A stretch of DNA of 64,000 nucleotides from Veillonellaceae bacterium (GTDB lineage Bacteria > Bacillota > Negativicutes > Veillonellales > Dialisteraceae), in contig DAJPGA010000001.1 of assembly GCA_025992895.1 (NCBI GenBank), positions 1,736,001 to 1,800,000 on the forward strand. Reading direction: 5' to 3'. The notes under the pieces are model-generated. The model ran no database searches and had not been told where the DNA came from. It saw only the letters and a list, made by a program, of their open reading frames with translations. Shown here one piece after another: positions 45,588 to 54,190 of the stretch. The number at the start of each line of letters is the position of its first letter. Position 1 is the first letter of the stretch. The position numbers were made by a program, and so were the translations under genes.

Positions 45588-46061
45588 TTAGCTTGAAGAA
45601 GACGAAGACGCTCCATTTTCATCATACATATAATAATTGATGCTATAGCTCTCAGGAATCCCAACACCCAACCCGGTCAGCAGATTGACAAATGCATACT
45701 GTTTATTCAGGATCGTATCAATGCGAACATGAATAGAATCCGGCGGTGCACCATCAGCAGGCGATGTTCCTGTATTATCAATCTGTATATCTTTGAATGT
45801 ATACAGATTCGTTGTCATATGAGTATCTTCGATTGTCTGGCGATAGCGGTCTTCAAGTGAATCGTACGCTAATATTTCTGTATCATCTCCAGATGCCGGA
45901 ATTGTAATGACAGCTTCTCGCGCTGCGGATCTCGCCATATTACTCAGTGTCAGATAGTCTCCATACATAAAGCCACAGTACATAATCCCAAAAAGAAGTA
46001 CTAAAAAAAGCGGAAGGAGCAACGCAAATTCTACAAGCATTTGGCCTCTTTCTTTGTTCAT
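45588..46061 (-). CDS. tadE: TadE-like minor pseudopilin
   Basis: 157 residues from the ATG at 46059-46061 (an ATG two codons earlier is possible); GGTGG lies 7 nt upstream. Short positively charged leader then ERGQMLVEFALLLPLFLVLL, a prepilin-peptidase site of the G/xxxxEF type with one hydrophobic helix. The rest is an extracytoplasmic domain with a Ser-rich C terminus. TadE proteins are processed by TadV and are needed for Flp pilus assembly. It stands between tadA and the Flp pilin genes. Confidence 0.85.
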   Translation of the reverse strand: MNKERGQMLVEFALLLPLFLVLLFGIMYCGFMYGDYLTLSNMARSAAREAVITIPASGDDTEILAYDSLEDRYRQTIEDTHMTTNLYTFKDIQIDNTGTSPADGAPPDSIHVRIDTILNKQYAFVNLLTGLGVGIPESYSINYYMYDENGASSSSSS

Positions 46062-46180
46062 TGTCATTCCACCTTTTCCATTTTTCATAAACACAACAAA
46101 CAAATCCTTGCATTTATGTAACGATTAAATTCTCACAGTATCATAATAAATGAAACTACAATAACTTTCTGATTCTACTA

Positions 46181-46423
46181 TTATCTTACGAATTCTCCGT
46201 ACGATGCAAAATTTCTAAACTCCTGCAAAATTTGTGTACTCATAGTATTTATCAGATTCCACTTCACATTTGGATAAGCGATTCCATAGCCAATGGCTAC
46301 AGCTGCTATCACAAAAGCTATCAGTATAGCATACTCCATTAAATTTTGCCCATTCTGATCAGAACCACCTAAGCTTCTTGTGATGGTATTGATATGTACT
46401 TGCAAAAAATGAATTATCAGCAT
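46181..46423 (-). CDS. Flp-type pilin, second copy (divergent)
   Basis: 80 residues from the ATG at 46421-46423; AAGGGG lies about 11 nt upstream, and the long open frame before it contains the intergenic hairpins. The core NGQNLMEYAILIAFVIAAVA is a Flp prepilin motif: cleavage after Gly, Glu at +5, Tyr at +6. The C-terminal part (about 35 residues) is longer than and different from the first pilin copy. It may be a minor pilin. It follows the first flp gene by about 154 nt containing two strong hairpins. Confidence 0.75.
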   Translation of the reverse strand: MLIIHFLQVHINTITRSLGGSDQNGQNLMEYAILIAFVIAAVAIGYGIAYPNVKWNLINTMSTQILQEFRNFASYGEFVR

Positions 46424-46472
46424 ATTCAGAAACCCCTTCCTAAGGTTTTTTGACGCCAATCTATTGCATAAG

Positions 46473-46544
46473 CTCTCGAGAAAAGGCAGAACATAAACAT
46501 AACTTTCTGCCCTTTCCCGAGAGTTTCTGCACAAACAGAAACTC
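46473..46544 (-). other. Two mutually overlapping hairpins between the two pilin genes
   Basis: Hairpin A: GAGTTTCTG (46521-46529) pairs with CAGAAACTC (46536-46544), 9 bp with a 6-nt loop. Hairpin B: CTCTCG-AAAAGGCAGA (from 46473) pairs with TCTGCC-CTTT-CGAGAG (to 46523). They share three bases. No T run follows on the minus strand, so they look like mRNA-stabilising or processing elements that could give higher levels of the first pilin mRNA. Confidence 0.65.
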
Positions 46545-46577
46545 TCAGTAATAGCTGAATACAATTTACCGTAAAAT

Positions 46578-46799
46578 TTAGGTTTTATTAGAAGCTGCAC
46601 TAACGGCACTGCCAGTAACAGTATTGGCATTAGAGAAAATAGACTTAATATTCTCAGCCATACCAGACGTCTGATAAATCAGGAAACCGATGCCTACAAC
46701 AATTGCCAGAAGCAAAGCATATTCAACGAGATCCTGACCTTTCTGACCCAACTTGGACAGATACATAATACGGATTTCATCAATCATCATTTTTAACAT
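46578..46799 (-). CDS. flp: Flp-type pilin (major pilin candidate)
   Basis: 73 residues from the ATG at 46797-46799, 8 nt after GGGGG. Short leader of about 20 residues ending QKG, then QDLVEYALLLAIVVGIGFLI: cleavage after Gly with Glu and Tyr at +5/+6, the Flp signature. The rest is a short polar, Ser/Ala/Asn-rich tail. It is the likely main subunit of the Tad fimbria. The gene has a long hairpin-rich leader (46828-46968) and is followed by stable hairpins, both consistent with high and controlled expression. Confidence 0.88.
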   Translation of the reverse strand: MLKMMIDEIRIMYLSKLGQKGQDLVEYALLLAIVVGIGFLIYQTSGMAENIKSIFSNANTVTGSAVSAASNKT

Positions 46800-46827
46800 A
46801 GTTGTCACCCCCTTTTCGAGAAATAAA

Positions 46828-46968
46828 GGTTCTATAGAACCGAAGAAACTGTCCTCAAGCGACGCTAAGTACTAGCGCAACCCAAAGTGTTCAATTATGA
46901 AAACTTTGAGTTCCCCCTTCCCATATGAAGCCGCTCTCGAGGAAAGACAGCAGCTGTGCTGTCCTTCC
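46828..46968 (-). promoter_or_regulatory. Hairpin-rich leader upstream of flp
   Basis: In the 238 bp between tadB and flp, four stem-loops follow one another on the minus strand: GGAAGGACAGC/GCTGTC-TTTCC (46967-46941), CAAAGT/ACTTTG (about 46907-46880), CGCTA/TAGCG (about 46875-46861), and the perfect 14-nt palindrome GGTTCTATAGAACC (46841-46828). No clear sigma-A promoter was found between them. They may form a partial terminator, a structured 5' UTR, or an operator (the palindrome). Confidence 0.5.
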
Positions 46969-47037
46969 CCCGGAACTTCTTCTTTACTGTTAAACAATGG
47001 ATCGCTAATTTTCTTCTATTAAAGACGAAACATTCCC

Positions 47038-48000
47038 CTAAATCTTTATATCCATAATTTTATAAATAATGATAAAACCGATAATTTCCAGGACTACGGC
47101 AGCGCCTATCGCCAATCGTCCAATTGTGGTTGTTAATAACGGTTCAATATAAGTTGGAGATATTGCATAAAGCGCAATTGCCATCCCGATAGGAATTACG
47201 GCGAGAACCATTCCCGTTGCCCGCCCCTGTGCGGTTAGTGTCGTAATCTCACGACGAAGACGTACACGTTCAATAATAGTGTCTCGTATGGTATCAATGA
47301 TTTCGGCCAAGTTTCCACCGACCTGCTGCTGAATCAAAACAGCAGTAATAACGAGGGAAAAATCTTCATTATCGACTCTTTCATCCATCTGCTGCAGTGC
47401 CTGTTCCAAAGGCTTACCCAAGTTTGTTTCACGAAGAACTCTGGCAAATTCCGTACTCATGGGAGGCTGCATCTCACGGGAAAGAATTTCCATCGCCTGC
47501 AGAAATGAAAATCCTGCGCGAAGCGCATTGGCAAGAAGTGTCAAACAATCAGAAAGCTGGCCGGTAAATTTTTTTGAGTTTCTACTTGCTAAATAACGAA
47601 CATATCCCCATGCACATGAAAGTACAATCAATGAAAGAACTAATCCAGAAATAACGTTGGAAAAAAGGAGGAATCCTATGATGAAGCCAATAACAGCGGC
47701 GCCATTAGACATAATTAGGAATTCAGAACCTAAGATAGGCAGTCCTGCCCTGTCCATCAAAAGGTTCAGATTCATTGCATTTTTCTTAGGAGCCGTTTCC
47801 CTTAGACGCTTCCGAAAAGCCTTCCTGAGACGCGTCTTTAATTCATTTTTCTCCTGTTTTTCCTCTTCTTCAGGTGCATATCCGGTATAGAAACGCACTC
47901 TGTCACTGACTCTGGTCGTCTTCTTTAAAAGATGCATGGAAGAGAAAAATATCATGATGAAAACAAGAAATGAGCACAAAAGTGATATGAGTAAAATCAT
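47038..48000 (-). CDS. tadB: Tad pilus inner-membrane protein TadB
   Basis: 320 residues from the ATG at 47998-48000, following AAGGAGG; the few residues upstream are not needed. GspF-like (T2SSF) domain: LTLLANALRAGFSFLQAMEIL near residue 165 and the last two membrane segments at the C terminus (MVLAVIPIGMAIALYAISP and a final one). Two more membrane segments lie near the N terminus. With TadC it forms the inner-membrane platform on which the TadA ATPase acts. It lies between cpaE and flp. Confidence 0.92.
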   Translation of the reverse strand: MILLISLLCSFLVFIMIFFSSMHLLKKTTRVSDRVRFYTGYAPEEEEKQEKNELKTRLRKAFRKRLRETAPKKNAMNLNLLMDRAGLPILGSEFLIMSNGAAVIGFIIGFLLFSNVISGLVLSLIVLSCAWGYVRYLASRNSKKFTGQLSDCLTLLANALRAGFSFLQAMEILSREMQPPMSTEFARVLRETNLGKPLEQALQQMDERVDNEDFSLVITAVLIQQQVGGNLAEIIDTIRDTIIERVRLRREITTLTAQGRATGMVLAVIPIGMAIALYAISPTYIEPLLTTTIGRLAIGAAVVLEIIGFIIIYKIMDIKI

Positions 48001-48066
48001 GATATTCCTCCTTCCCAACAGAATCTATTTTTATTAGGGGCATAAGCTTAATAAAGATTTGATTGA

Positions 48067-49173
48067 TTACTGTCCTGCAATAATCGAATCGGCCAGATTT
48101 TCAACCGCCTTAGAAAACTGACTGTCAGGGTCTCGTGTCACTGCCATCCTGCCGTTATCGGCAGCCTCAGAAACAAGCAAGTATTCATTAGGGATAATAT
48201 ACTTGACCGGATATCCCATTTGCTCGGATAGTTTATTTCTCTGTTCTTCTGTAAAGGGATTAACTCTCGTAAAAAGAAGGTCCAGACGTTCCTGATAATG
48301 ATCCCAAGCTTTAAATATTTCCAGTGCCCGCTTCATGTGCTGCACTTCATAGCCGCCATTGACCATAGCCGTAATAATCGTCTTGTCAGAAAGCTCGCAG
48401 GAAGTGGCAGAAATATCCGAAAATCCTGAAGGAATATCAATTAAAATATACTTATACAAGCTCCTTGACATTTTAACAAGAGATGTAAATCCTTCAATGG
48501 TTATTGTTTCCGCCATGTCCGGCTTGGAAGTTCCGCATAAAACCTGCAGATTTCTTCCGGTATTCGTAAAATACGTCCTAAGTGTTACAGGAGAGAGAAA
48601 GGAGATATCTCTTACAGCTTCCACAATCGTACTTTGCGGAGTCAGGTTGAAAAATACAGTCATATCACCAAACTGAGTATCTGCATCAATAACAGCCACC
48701 GGCTCATTTGTTTTTGCTGCCAATACAGTTCCCAGGTTAGCTATCAATGTAGATTTGCCACTTTTCCCCTTAGGGCTGAAGAAAGAAACCACTCTAGAGT
48801 ATGCGCTTAGTGAAGATCTGCTCGCATTTTTAACGGTTTCAAGAAGTTCTTCGCCTGTAAAAGGCTTCACCATGTACCCTTTAGCACCCATATGAAGCAG
48901 CTTAGCCTGTGCCTCTGAATCCCAACGGCGTGCCAGACAAATAATGACAACATCAGGAATATTCTTTTTTAAGTCAGGAATAAGGAGCGCGTTATGCTCA
49001 TTATCGACATCTACCAGAATCAAGTCCGGATTAAAGGCCTGCATCTGGCCCAGGGCATCACCTGCTGTTGCATATCTGGCGCTCACTTCAAATCCAGCCA
49101 GATTACGGACGACACTGGTAAGGCGTTCCATCATCATTTTATTTTCTTCAATCAGGACAGTTCTGTAAGCCAA
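48067..49173 (-). CDS. CpaE/TadZ-like protein: receiver domain plus ParA/MinD ATPase
   Basis: 368 residues; TTG start (49173-49171) with GGAGG 9 nt upstream. N-terminal response-regulator-like domain (residues 1-120) with acidic Glu9-Glu10, Asp55 in DLILVDVD as the phosphoacceptor position and KPF near 104, so phosphorylation looks possible. Then the ATPase with SPKGKSGKSTL near residue 133 (deviant Walker A with both Lys residues) and DADTQFGDM near 162. CpaE/TadZ proteins place the pilus machine in the cell. A second, receiver-less ATPase of the same kind follows. Confidence 0.88.
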   Translation of the reverse strand: MAYRTVLIEENKMMMERLTSVVRNLAGFEVSARYATAGDALGQMQAFNPDLILVDVDNEHNALLIPDLKKNIPDVVIICLARRWDSEAQAKLLHMGAKGYMVKPFTGEELLETVKNASRSSLSAYSRVVSFFSPKGKSGKSTLIANLGTVLAAKTNEPVAVIDADTQFGDMTVFFNLTPQSTIVEAVRDISFLSPVTLRTYFTNTGRNLQVLCGTSKPDMAETITIEGFTSLVKMSRSLYKYILIDIPSGFSDISATSCELSDKTIITAMVNGGYEVQHMKRALEIFKAWDHYQERLDLLFTRVNPFTEEQRNKLSEQMGYPVKYIIPNEYLLVSEAADNGRMAVTRDPDSQFSKAVENLADSIIAGQ

Positions 49174-49187
49174 GACGCCTCACCTCC

Positions 49188-50003
49188 TTAGGAAAAAAGT
49201 CTGCTAAAGAACCCGCCTTTAGACCCTTTATCCTGTTCTTCTTCTGTTCCCGGTTTTGCATATTTATCTACCATCCGGCAGATTTCGTGCGCCAGTTCAG
49301 TATCTCTCGATTTCTGAACCAATGGCTCTCCGGACTGGATGGATTTCTGTGCCGTCATAAAATCATTCGGGAGAACATAGTCGAAATGCTTCCCTAAGAT
49401 TTGCTCCACGTCACTTACGTCAATCCTTGTTCTTGCATTGCTGCGGTTCAAAACATAACGGATTTTGGTGTCATCATATCCGAGTTCCTTCAACGTATCC
49501 GAGCCGCGTTTCATATTCTTAATAGTTGGTATAAAATCAACAAGACCAACGAAATCAATAATCGTTGATAAATCCATCATTGATAAATTCAAAGCACTAA
49601 ACGTCGATGTCGTATCGACGATAACATAATCATATTCAAGCTGCAGACGTTCTATCATCGTCCTAATAAGCGAAATATCCATATTATAGGCTTCTTCCAG
49701 AAGATCCGGATTGACCAGTACGTCGAAACGGATATTTCCGGAATGGAATGGCGTCAGATAGTTCGACATTTTTACTTCGTTAGGATTATTCTGCATGGCC
49801 CTTTCTGCATCGGCAATCGTCATTTCCGGCTCAAGCTTCAGATAATAACGGATATCTCCGAACTGGAGATCTAAATCTGCTAAACAGACTTTAAATCCGT
49901 CTCTGGCGAGTTCGGCAGCAATATTTACCGCAATTAATGTTTTTCCTACCGCATAAGCTGTACTGAAAACTGTAAATATCGTTCCCTTCGTGCCTGCTGG
50001 CAT
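49188..50003 (-). CDS. Second ParA/MinD-like ATPase of the Tad locus (TadZ-like)
   Basis: 271 residues, without a receiver domain. The P loop reads STAYAVGKTL at residues 14-23: the P-loop Lys is present but the signature Lys of deviant Walker A motifs (KGGxGKT) is replaced. DLDLQFGDIRYYL follows near residue 43, as in CpaE. It stands directly between the secretin and the receiver-containing paralogue, with 14-20 bp spacings. It may be a modified partner in a heterodimer; this is inference. Confidence 0.82.
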   Translation of the reverse strand: MPAGTKGTIFTVFSTAYAVGKTLIAVNIAAELARDGFKVCLADLDLQFGDIRYYLKLEPEMTIADAERAMQNNPNEVKMSNYLTPFHSGNIRFDVLVNPDLLEEAYNMDISLIRTMIERLQLEYDYVIVDTTSTFSALNLSMMDLSTIIDFVGLVDFIPTIKNMKRGSDTLKELGYDDTKIRYVLNRSNARTRIDVSDVEQILGKHFDYVLPNDFMTAQKSIQSGEPLVQKSRDTELAHEICRMVDKYAKPGTEEEQDKGSKGGFFSRLFS

Positions 50004-50023
50004 TTAGATCCCCCCTTTAGCAT

Positions 50024-51760
50024 TTATGTACGATCTGATGAGTATGCATTCATAATAGCGCGAACCCTGTCTCTGATATCCGGTTCACTGCTGCTTTCCT
50101 TTGCAGATACGTCCGCTTTCTTTACCGGTCTGGAAACTTTCTTTTCTGGGACCTGCTTGCGCTGGAGCTGGACGGGCTCCTGCTTTTCTGTGCCATCGTC
50201 CCTTTCCACTTTCACTATCTGCAGATCATCTTTACGCTTCTGGTAATCTTCCTCAGAAAGTGGAACCAGCATCGTTTCTCCATTTTCACCTTTTACTTGA
50301 AGAAGATGTTCAACAGGCTTTTCAGGTTTCCTTTCTTCAACAACTACTGTGCTGACTGGAACTTCCTTCTCTCCCCATAGATCTCTTTCCTGCTTGTCCG
50401 TCCCCTGTTCCACCGGCTGATTCAGATTTACATTCTCTCTGTTTCTGGCATATCTTTGTGAAACTTCATATCCCTGTTTCATTTGCTGAGACATTGGCTG
50501 TTCGGTATCTTCAGATACGAGTGTCGGAGTAATCAGGATCAGAAGCTCCCGGTTATCCCTTGTTTTGCTTGTATGGCGGAAGAACTGTCCAATGATTGGC
50601 AGATCCCCTAAAAGAGGTATCTTGCTGACTGTCTTGGAATCTTCTGAATTAAGAAGGCCGCCGATTGCCATTGTTGCTCCCGATCTGACATTGATTACGG
50701 CATCTGCTTCTCGTGATGCAAGGGCAGGAATACTGAAATTGTTCTCTACTACTGCATGACCGTAGTCCAGAGTCGATACTTCTGCATGAACCTTGGATGT
50801 AATCTTGTTTTCACCGTCTACAACAGGTTCAATATTAAGACGAATACCATATTCACGCCAGTCAATGGAAATTTCTCCGTCTCCAGCTGAGGTAGGAATC
50901 GGAATACGTCCGCCAATCAGGATATTTGCAGTCTTTCCGCTCATCGTCGTAATAGAAGGTCTTGAAAGAATTCTGGCCTTACCGTTTGTTACTAGCGCCT
51001 GCAAAGATGCATCAATAGTTGATAAATGACTTCCAATCCAGCCAAAGCTGCCTCTTGGATGACTAAAGTCCTCTCCTGCATATACTAACCCGGAAGATCC
51101 TGCCGTAACCCCCGATGATGAATTACCTAATGTTGGAGACCAATACTGGATTCCCAAATTCTTCTCATCGTCTGTATTGATTTCTATGAGCTGCGCTTCC
51201 AAGCGAATCTGGCTGGGATGAGACATCTCAAGAAGATCGATGATATTTTCATCTGTGGCGCTTCCCTGGGAACCATTCGTACCAGATGCTGACGTTGCTG
51301 AAGACGTACTGCCTCCGCCGCTCCCAAGGTAAAGCTGGGCAATCTTGATGGCCGTATCGTGTTCATACTGATTTTTCACGGTACCACGAAGAAGCACTTT
51401 GCCATTCATCATCTGCGCGGTGATTCCAGGATATCCAATGGCCTGCTGAATAGCACTTGCCATTCCCTGATCATCACCGGATACATAAACACTGTATTCC
51501 TCGCGGACACCATTAGCTGACCAGACAATCAGCGAAGTCGACCCTGCCTTCTTGCCAATCAAGAGGTAATCTCGTGCAGAAAGCATCCGGACATCCGCTA
51601 TTTCAGGATTACCGATGGCAATCCTGGTAATCTTCGGTGCCTGCATATATTTTGATGAATTCAGTGATACATTGACAGGTGTTGCCGCAAAAGCCCAGCT
51701 GCAGGCTCCCATTACGGCTACCGCCGTCAAGATACTGATTCTCTTAAGGTTACTGATCAT
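50024..51760 (-). CDS. Tad outer-membrane secretin (CpaC/RcpA)
   Basis: 578 residues. Sec signal peptide (cleavage near AFA-A at residue 25), then the pilus/secretin N domain (KYMQAPKITRIAIGNPEIADV), a BON-like segment near residue 115, and the secretin core at about 190-420 with LEAQLIEINTDD, ARILSRPSITTMSG and the C-terminal GGLLNSEDSKTVSKIPLLGDLP. The last 150 residues are charged (KPEKPVEHL) and beyond the usual core. It would form the outer-membrane channel for the Flp pilus; Negativicutes are diderm, so a secretin fits. Confidence 0.93.
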   Translation of the reverse strand: MISNLKRISILTAVAVMGACSWAFAATPVNVSLNSSKYMQAPKITRIAIGNPEIADVRMLSARDYLLIGKKAGSTSLIVWSANGVREEYSVYVSGDDQGMASAIQQAIGYPGITAQMMNGKVLLRGTVKNQYEHDTAIKIAQLYLGSGGGSTSSATSASGTNGSQGSATDENIIDLLEMSHPSQIRLEAQLIEINTDDEKNLGIQYWSPTLGNSSSGVTAGSSGLVYAGEDFSHPRGSFGWIGSHLSTIDASLQALVTNGKARILSRPSITTMSGKTANILIGGRIPIPTSAGDGEISIDWREYGIRLNIEPVVDGENKITSKVHAEVSTLDYGHAVVENNFSIPALASREADAVINVRSGATMAIGGLLNSEDSKTVSKIPLLGDLPIIGQFFRHTSKTRDNRELLILITPTLVSEDTEQPMSQQMKQGYEVSQRYARNRENVNLNQPVEQGTDKQERDLWGEKEVPVSTVVVEERKPEKPVEHLLQVKGENGETMLVPLSEEDYQKRKDDLQIVKVERDDGTEKQEPVQLQRKQVPEKKVSRPVKKADVSAKESSSEPDIRDRVRAIMNAYSSDRT

Positions 51761-51781
51761 TCAACTATCCCCCAACTATAC

Positions 51782-52756
51782 TCAAGTTCCCCAGATTACT
51801 TCAACACCGAAATCATTATCTACCGAAACACGGGCAGGTGAAGGTGCTGCCTGTCCCCCATTAGCTGACTGGACTGGTGCCGGTGTACTTGGCCCAGACT
51901 GCGAGGGCTGCGCTTCAGCCGCATTATTTTCCTTTGGAAGCGGTATCACGTAGTAAGCCACAGAGTTGGTATCACTGTCCGCCCCAATTGGTCGAAGCAT
52001 AAGCTGCAGGATTCCCATCTGTGCGGATGCAGTAAGTTTTGCTGCATCATACGGTGTGACTGCCACTGTTGCAACAGCAGGTTGGGAAACCGGAGCGGCG
52101 TTACTTTTCTTAGCCGGGGTCTTCGTATCAGAATTCGACGGCGAAGATGCCGTATTTTCAGCTGATTCAGCAGAACCAGACTGCGCTTCCACACTGCTCT
52201 TATTGACAGCCAGAAGCAGTACATCTTTCAAAAGCATCTTGGATGTCATCGCATCAGGGTGCTCCTTATTGCCAACCAGCAGGATATCTACTTTATCTCC
52301 TGGTTTTGCAAAGCCGGAAACACCTGTAATGTCATTGATTGTGAAAGAAACGGCTCTCATTCCTTTAGGAATCATACCGGCAAAACCATTTGCCGTCTGG
52401 CTGTTGATTTTGCGGGCAGTTACAAGATCTCCCTTGAGAATTGCTACAGACGATGTTTTCCCAACGACGCTTTTCATATCCTTGACCGCCGCTGCAGGTA
52501 CCGCATCAGAGGGGACACTGGACACCTTGACCATATCATTGGTGATGAGCGTATATGGAGGTATATCCTGAGATGCCTCTATAACCGGGGTCACGGCGAT
52601 GCGCGCCTCATCTTCTGCCGTTTTCGCTTTCAGCAATGATGATAGACTGAAATAAATAATCAGAAAAACGATAACTGCACAGCCCGCGCAAATAATTAGA
52701 AGCTTGCGAGGCGACATTTTTTCTGCCATATCCGTCAATTTCTCTATGATTTTCAC
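51782..52756 (-). CDS. cpaB: Flp pilus assembly protein CpaB/RcpC
   Basis: 324 residues; GTG start (52756-52754) with AAGGGG 7 nt upstream. One N-terminal membrane segment (LLIICAGCAVIVFLIIYFSL) followed by an SAF domain (IPPYTLITNDMVKVSSVPSD) and a CpaB core (RAVSFTINDITGVSGFAKPGDKVDILL). A low-complexity Ser/Thr/Pro/Lys stretch lies near residues 185-225, and a Pro/Gln/Ala-rich tail near 285-310. It is a periplasmic component next to the secretin, 21 bp upstream of it. Confidence 0.9.
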   Translation of the reverse strand: MKIIEKLTDMAEKMSPRKLLIICAGCAVIVFLIIYFSLSSLLKAKTAEDEARIAVTPVIEASQDIPPYTLITNDMVKVSSVPSDAVPAAAVKDMKSVVGKTSSVAILKGDLVTARKINSQTANGFAGMIPKGMRAVSFTINDITGVSGFAKPGDKVDILLVGNKEHPDAMTSKMLLKDVLLLAVNKSSVEAQSGSAESAENTASSPSNSDTKTPAKKSNAAPVSQPAVATVAVTPYDAAKLTASAQMGILQLMLRPIGADSDTNSVAYYVIPLPKENNAAEAQPSQSGPSTPAPVQSANGGQAAPSPARVSVDNDFGVEVIWGT

Positions 52757-52943
52757 ATGGCACCCCTTACTCTATAACCAACAACTAATAAAATCTATCC
52801 CGTTTCCTTATATAAAATAGTTATAGATTTTCTACCTTATTTTATCATAATCATGTTTTATTAACCACTATTGCCATAGTATCAAATTACTTACTAGTTT
52901 CTGCAATTTCATTAAACATTAGAATATTGTAATTTTTATATAA

Positions 52944-54143
52944 TTATGCATTCCAAGCCAGACTAGAGTCCTCCACAAGTTTTGATTTCGTAGGCGCTTT
53001 ATATGGCGCCCCCCATAAGTCCTTGTACTTGAAATAGGCGCTCGTGGATCGGATTGTCAGATTGGATGCGTAAATCGATCCGCTGAAGTCAGAAAGAGGA
53101 CTTGTTACCGTAACGTTTGCATAAGGAGCATATATCACACTGGCAAGAGAAGATGTTCCCGCCCCTTCAGGACTGTAGATATTCAAATTGAAATTTCCAG
53201 TTCCCAAATATGTGATTACAAGAGGTCTGCTGATTGTCTTTGTCGTCGTTACAGCCACACTGCCTGATTTACTGTTGATATTCAGGTAAGCCGGTTTTCC
53301 GGCACCTCCCGATATATTTCCCAGCGTCAGTGAAACCGCCCCTGATGCTGTTACCTGGGAAAATTCGGCGGATCCGGTGATTGTCGTTGTTCCCGCAATA
53401 TATGTTTTTACATCAGAACTGTTTGCGTCATAGAGTGACTTTATTTTAGATTCCGTTGCTGAGTAAAAGAAGTTGTAATCAGACAAACTTCCGGTTTTCA
53501 CGGTCGAATAGTTTCCTGCTGCAGCTGCCTGCTCAGGTGTCATGCCATAGGCTTTGACCGTATAAAGATAATCGCTGGCCCCGGAAAATCCCAGAACAAC
53601 AACATTGCCATCAAATGTCTTATAGATTTTTCCGTCATAAATCGCACCCAGCCCTGTTATTGACTTGACGGCTATCAAATCCTTAAATCCAAGATCAGCA
53701 GTCGAGCCGGATGCCTTCGTTCCAACTAAAGCTACCGCATCTGCTGAAACATCCACGTATGGCTTGATTCCTACCATTCTCATAAAGGAAGTAGGCATTT
53801 CTTTGACAATCATGACGCGATAATACGTTTTCCCTGAAACGGTCTGTGCCTGGAAACTCTTTGCTTTCAAGCCAGAATAATTACTCCCCAGATTGGCTTT
53901 CAAGTAATCATCCGCCCTGCTGTCTGCTTCCGGATGGCTGCCGGCTGTCTCATCATTCTGCATGTATGCCGAGGCGCCTGCCAAAGCAGCCGAGTCAACA
54001 GCATTCTGCAGGTTGGATTTATAAGAATAAATGCTGCCCAAATCCATTGCCAGTCCTGCACAAGCAAAGAGAATGGGCAGGAGAACCGCCACAAATACCA
54101 AAAGAGAGCCCTTCTGCAAGCTGGTCCTTTTGCTGCTTTTCAT
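52944..54143 (-). CDS. TadG-like pilus-associated protein, paralogue 1
   Basis: 399 residues. N-terminal hydrophobic helix (KGSLLVFVAVLLPILFACAG) and the TadE/TadG-type AVDSAALAGASAY near residue 48; then a shared block with FQAQTVSGKTYYRV near residue 95 and PYVDVSADAVALV near 130. The middle is variable. The C-terminal 130 residues are beta-rich (RPLVITYLGTG, VIYAPYANVTV, SGSIYASNLTI) and end KLVEDSSLAWNA. The most diverged of the four copies. Probably an exported, membrane-anchored pilus or surface component; function is inferred from context. Confidence 0.8.
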   Translation of the reverse strand: MKSSKRTSLQKGSLLVFVAVLLPILFACAGLAMDLGSIYSYKSNLQNAVDSAALAGASAYMQNDETAGSHPEADSRADDYLKANLGSNYSGLKAKSFQAQTVSGKTYYRVMIVKEMPTSFMRMVGIKPYVDVSADAVALVGTKASGSTADLGFKDLIAVKSITGLGAIYDGKIYKTFDGNVVVLGFSGASDYLYTVKAYGMTPEQAAAAGNYSTVKTGSLSDYNFFYSATESKIKSLYDANSSDVKTYIAGTTTITGSAEFSQVTASGAVSLTLGNISGGAGKPAYLNINSKSGSVAVTTTKTISRPLVITYLGTGNFNLNIYSPEGAGTSSLASVIYAPYANVTVTSPLSDFSGSIYASNLTIRSTSAYFKYKDLWGAPYKAPTKSKLVEDSSLAWNA

Positions 54144-54190
54144 AAAGGATACCCCCTTTCAATCGAATTATTGATGCTCTTCTTATGGTT

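Noticed and set aside
46800..47037. Cyclic-di-GMP riboswitch before flp
   Set aside because: Expected from context, but the class I conserved sequences (such as the CACGCACAGGGCAAACC-like core) were not found; kept only as a structured leader.
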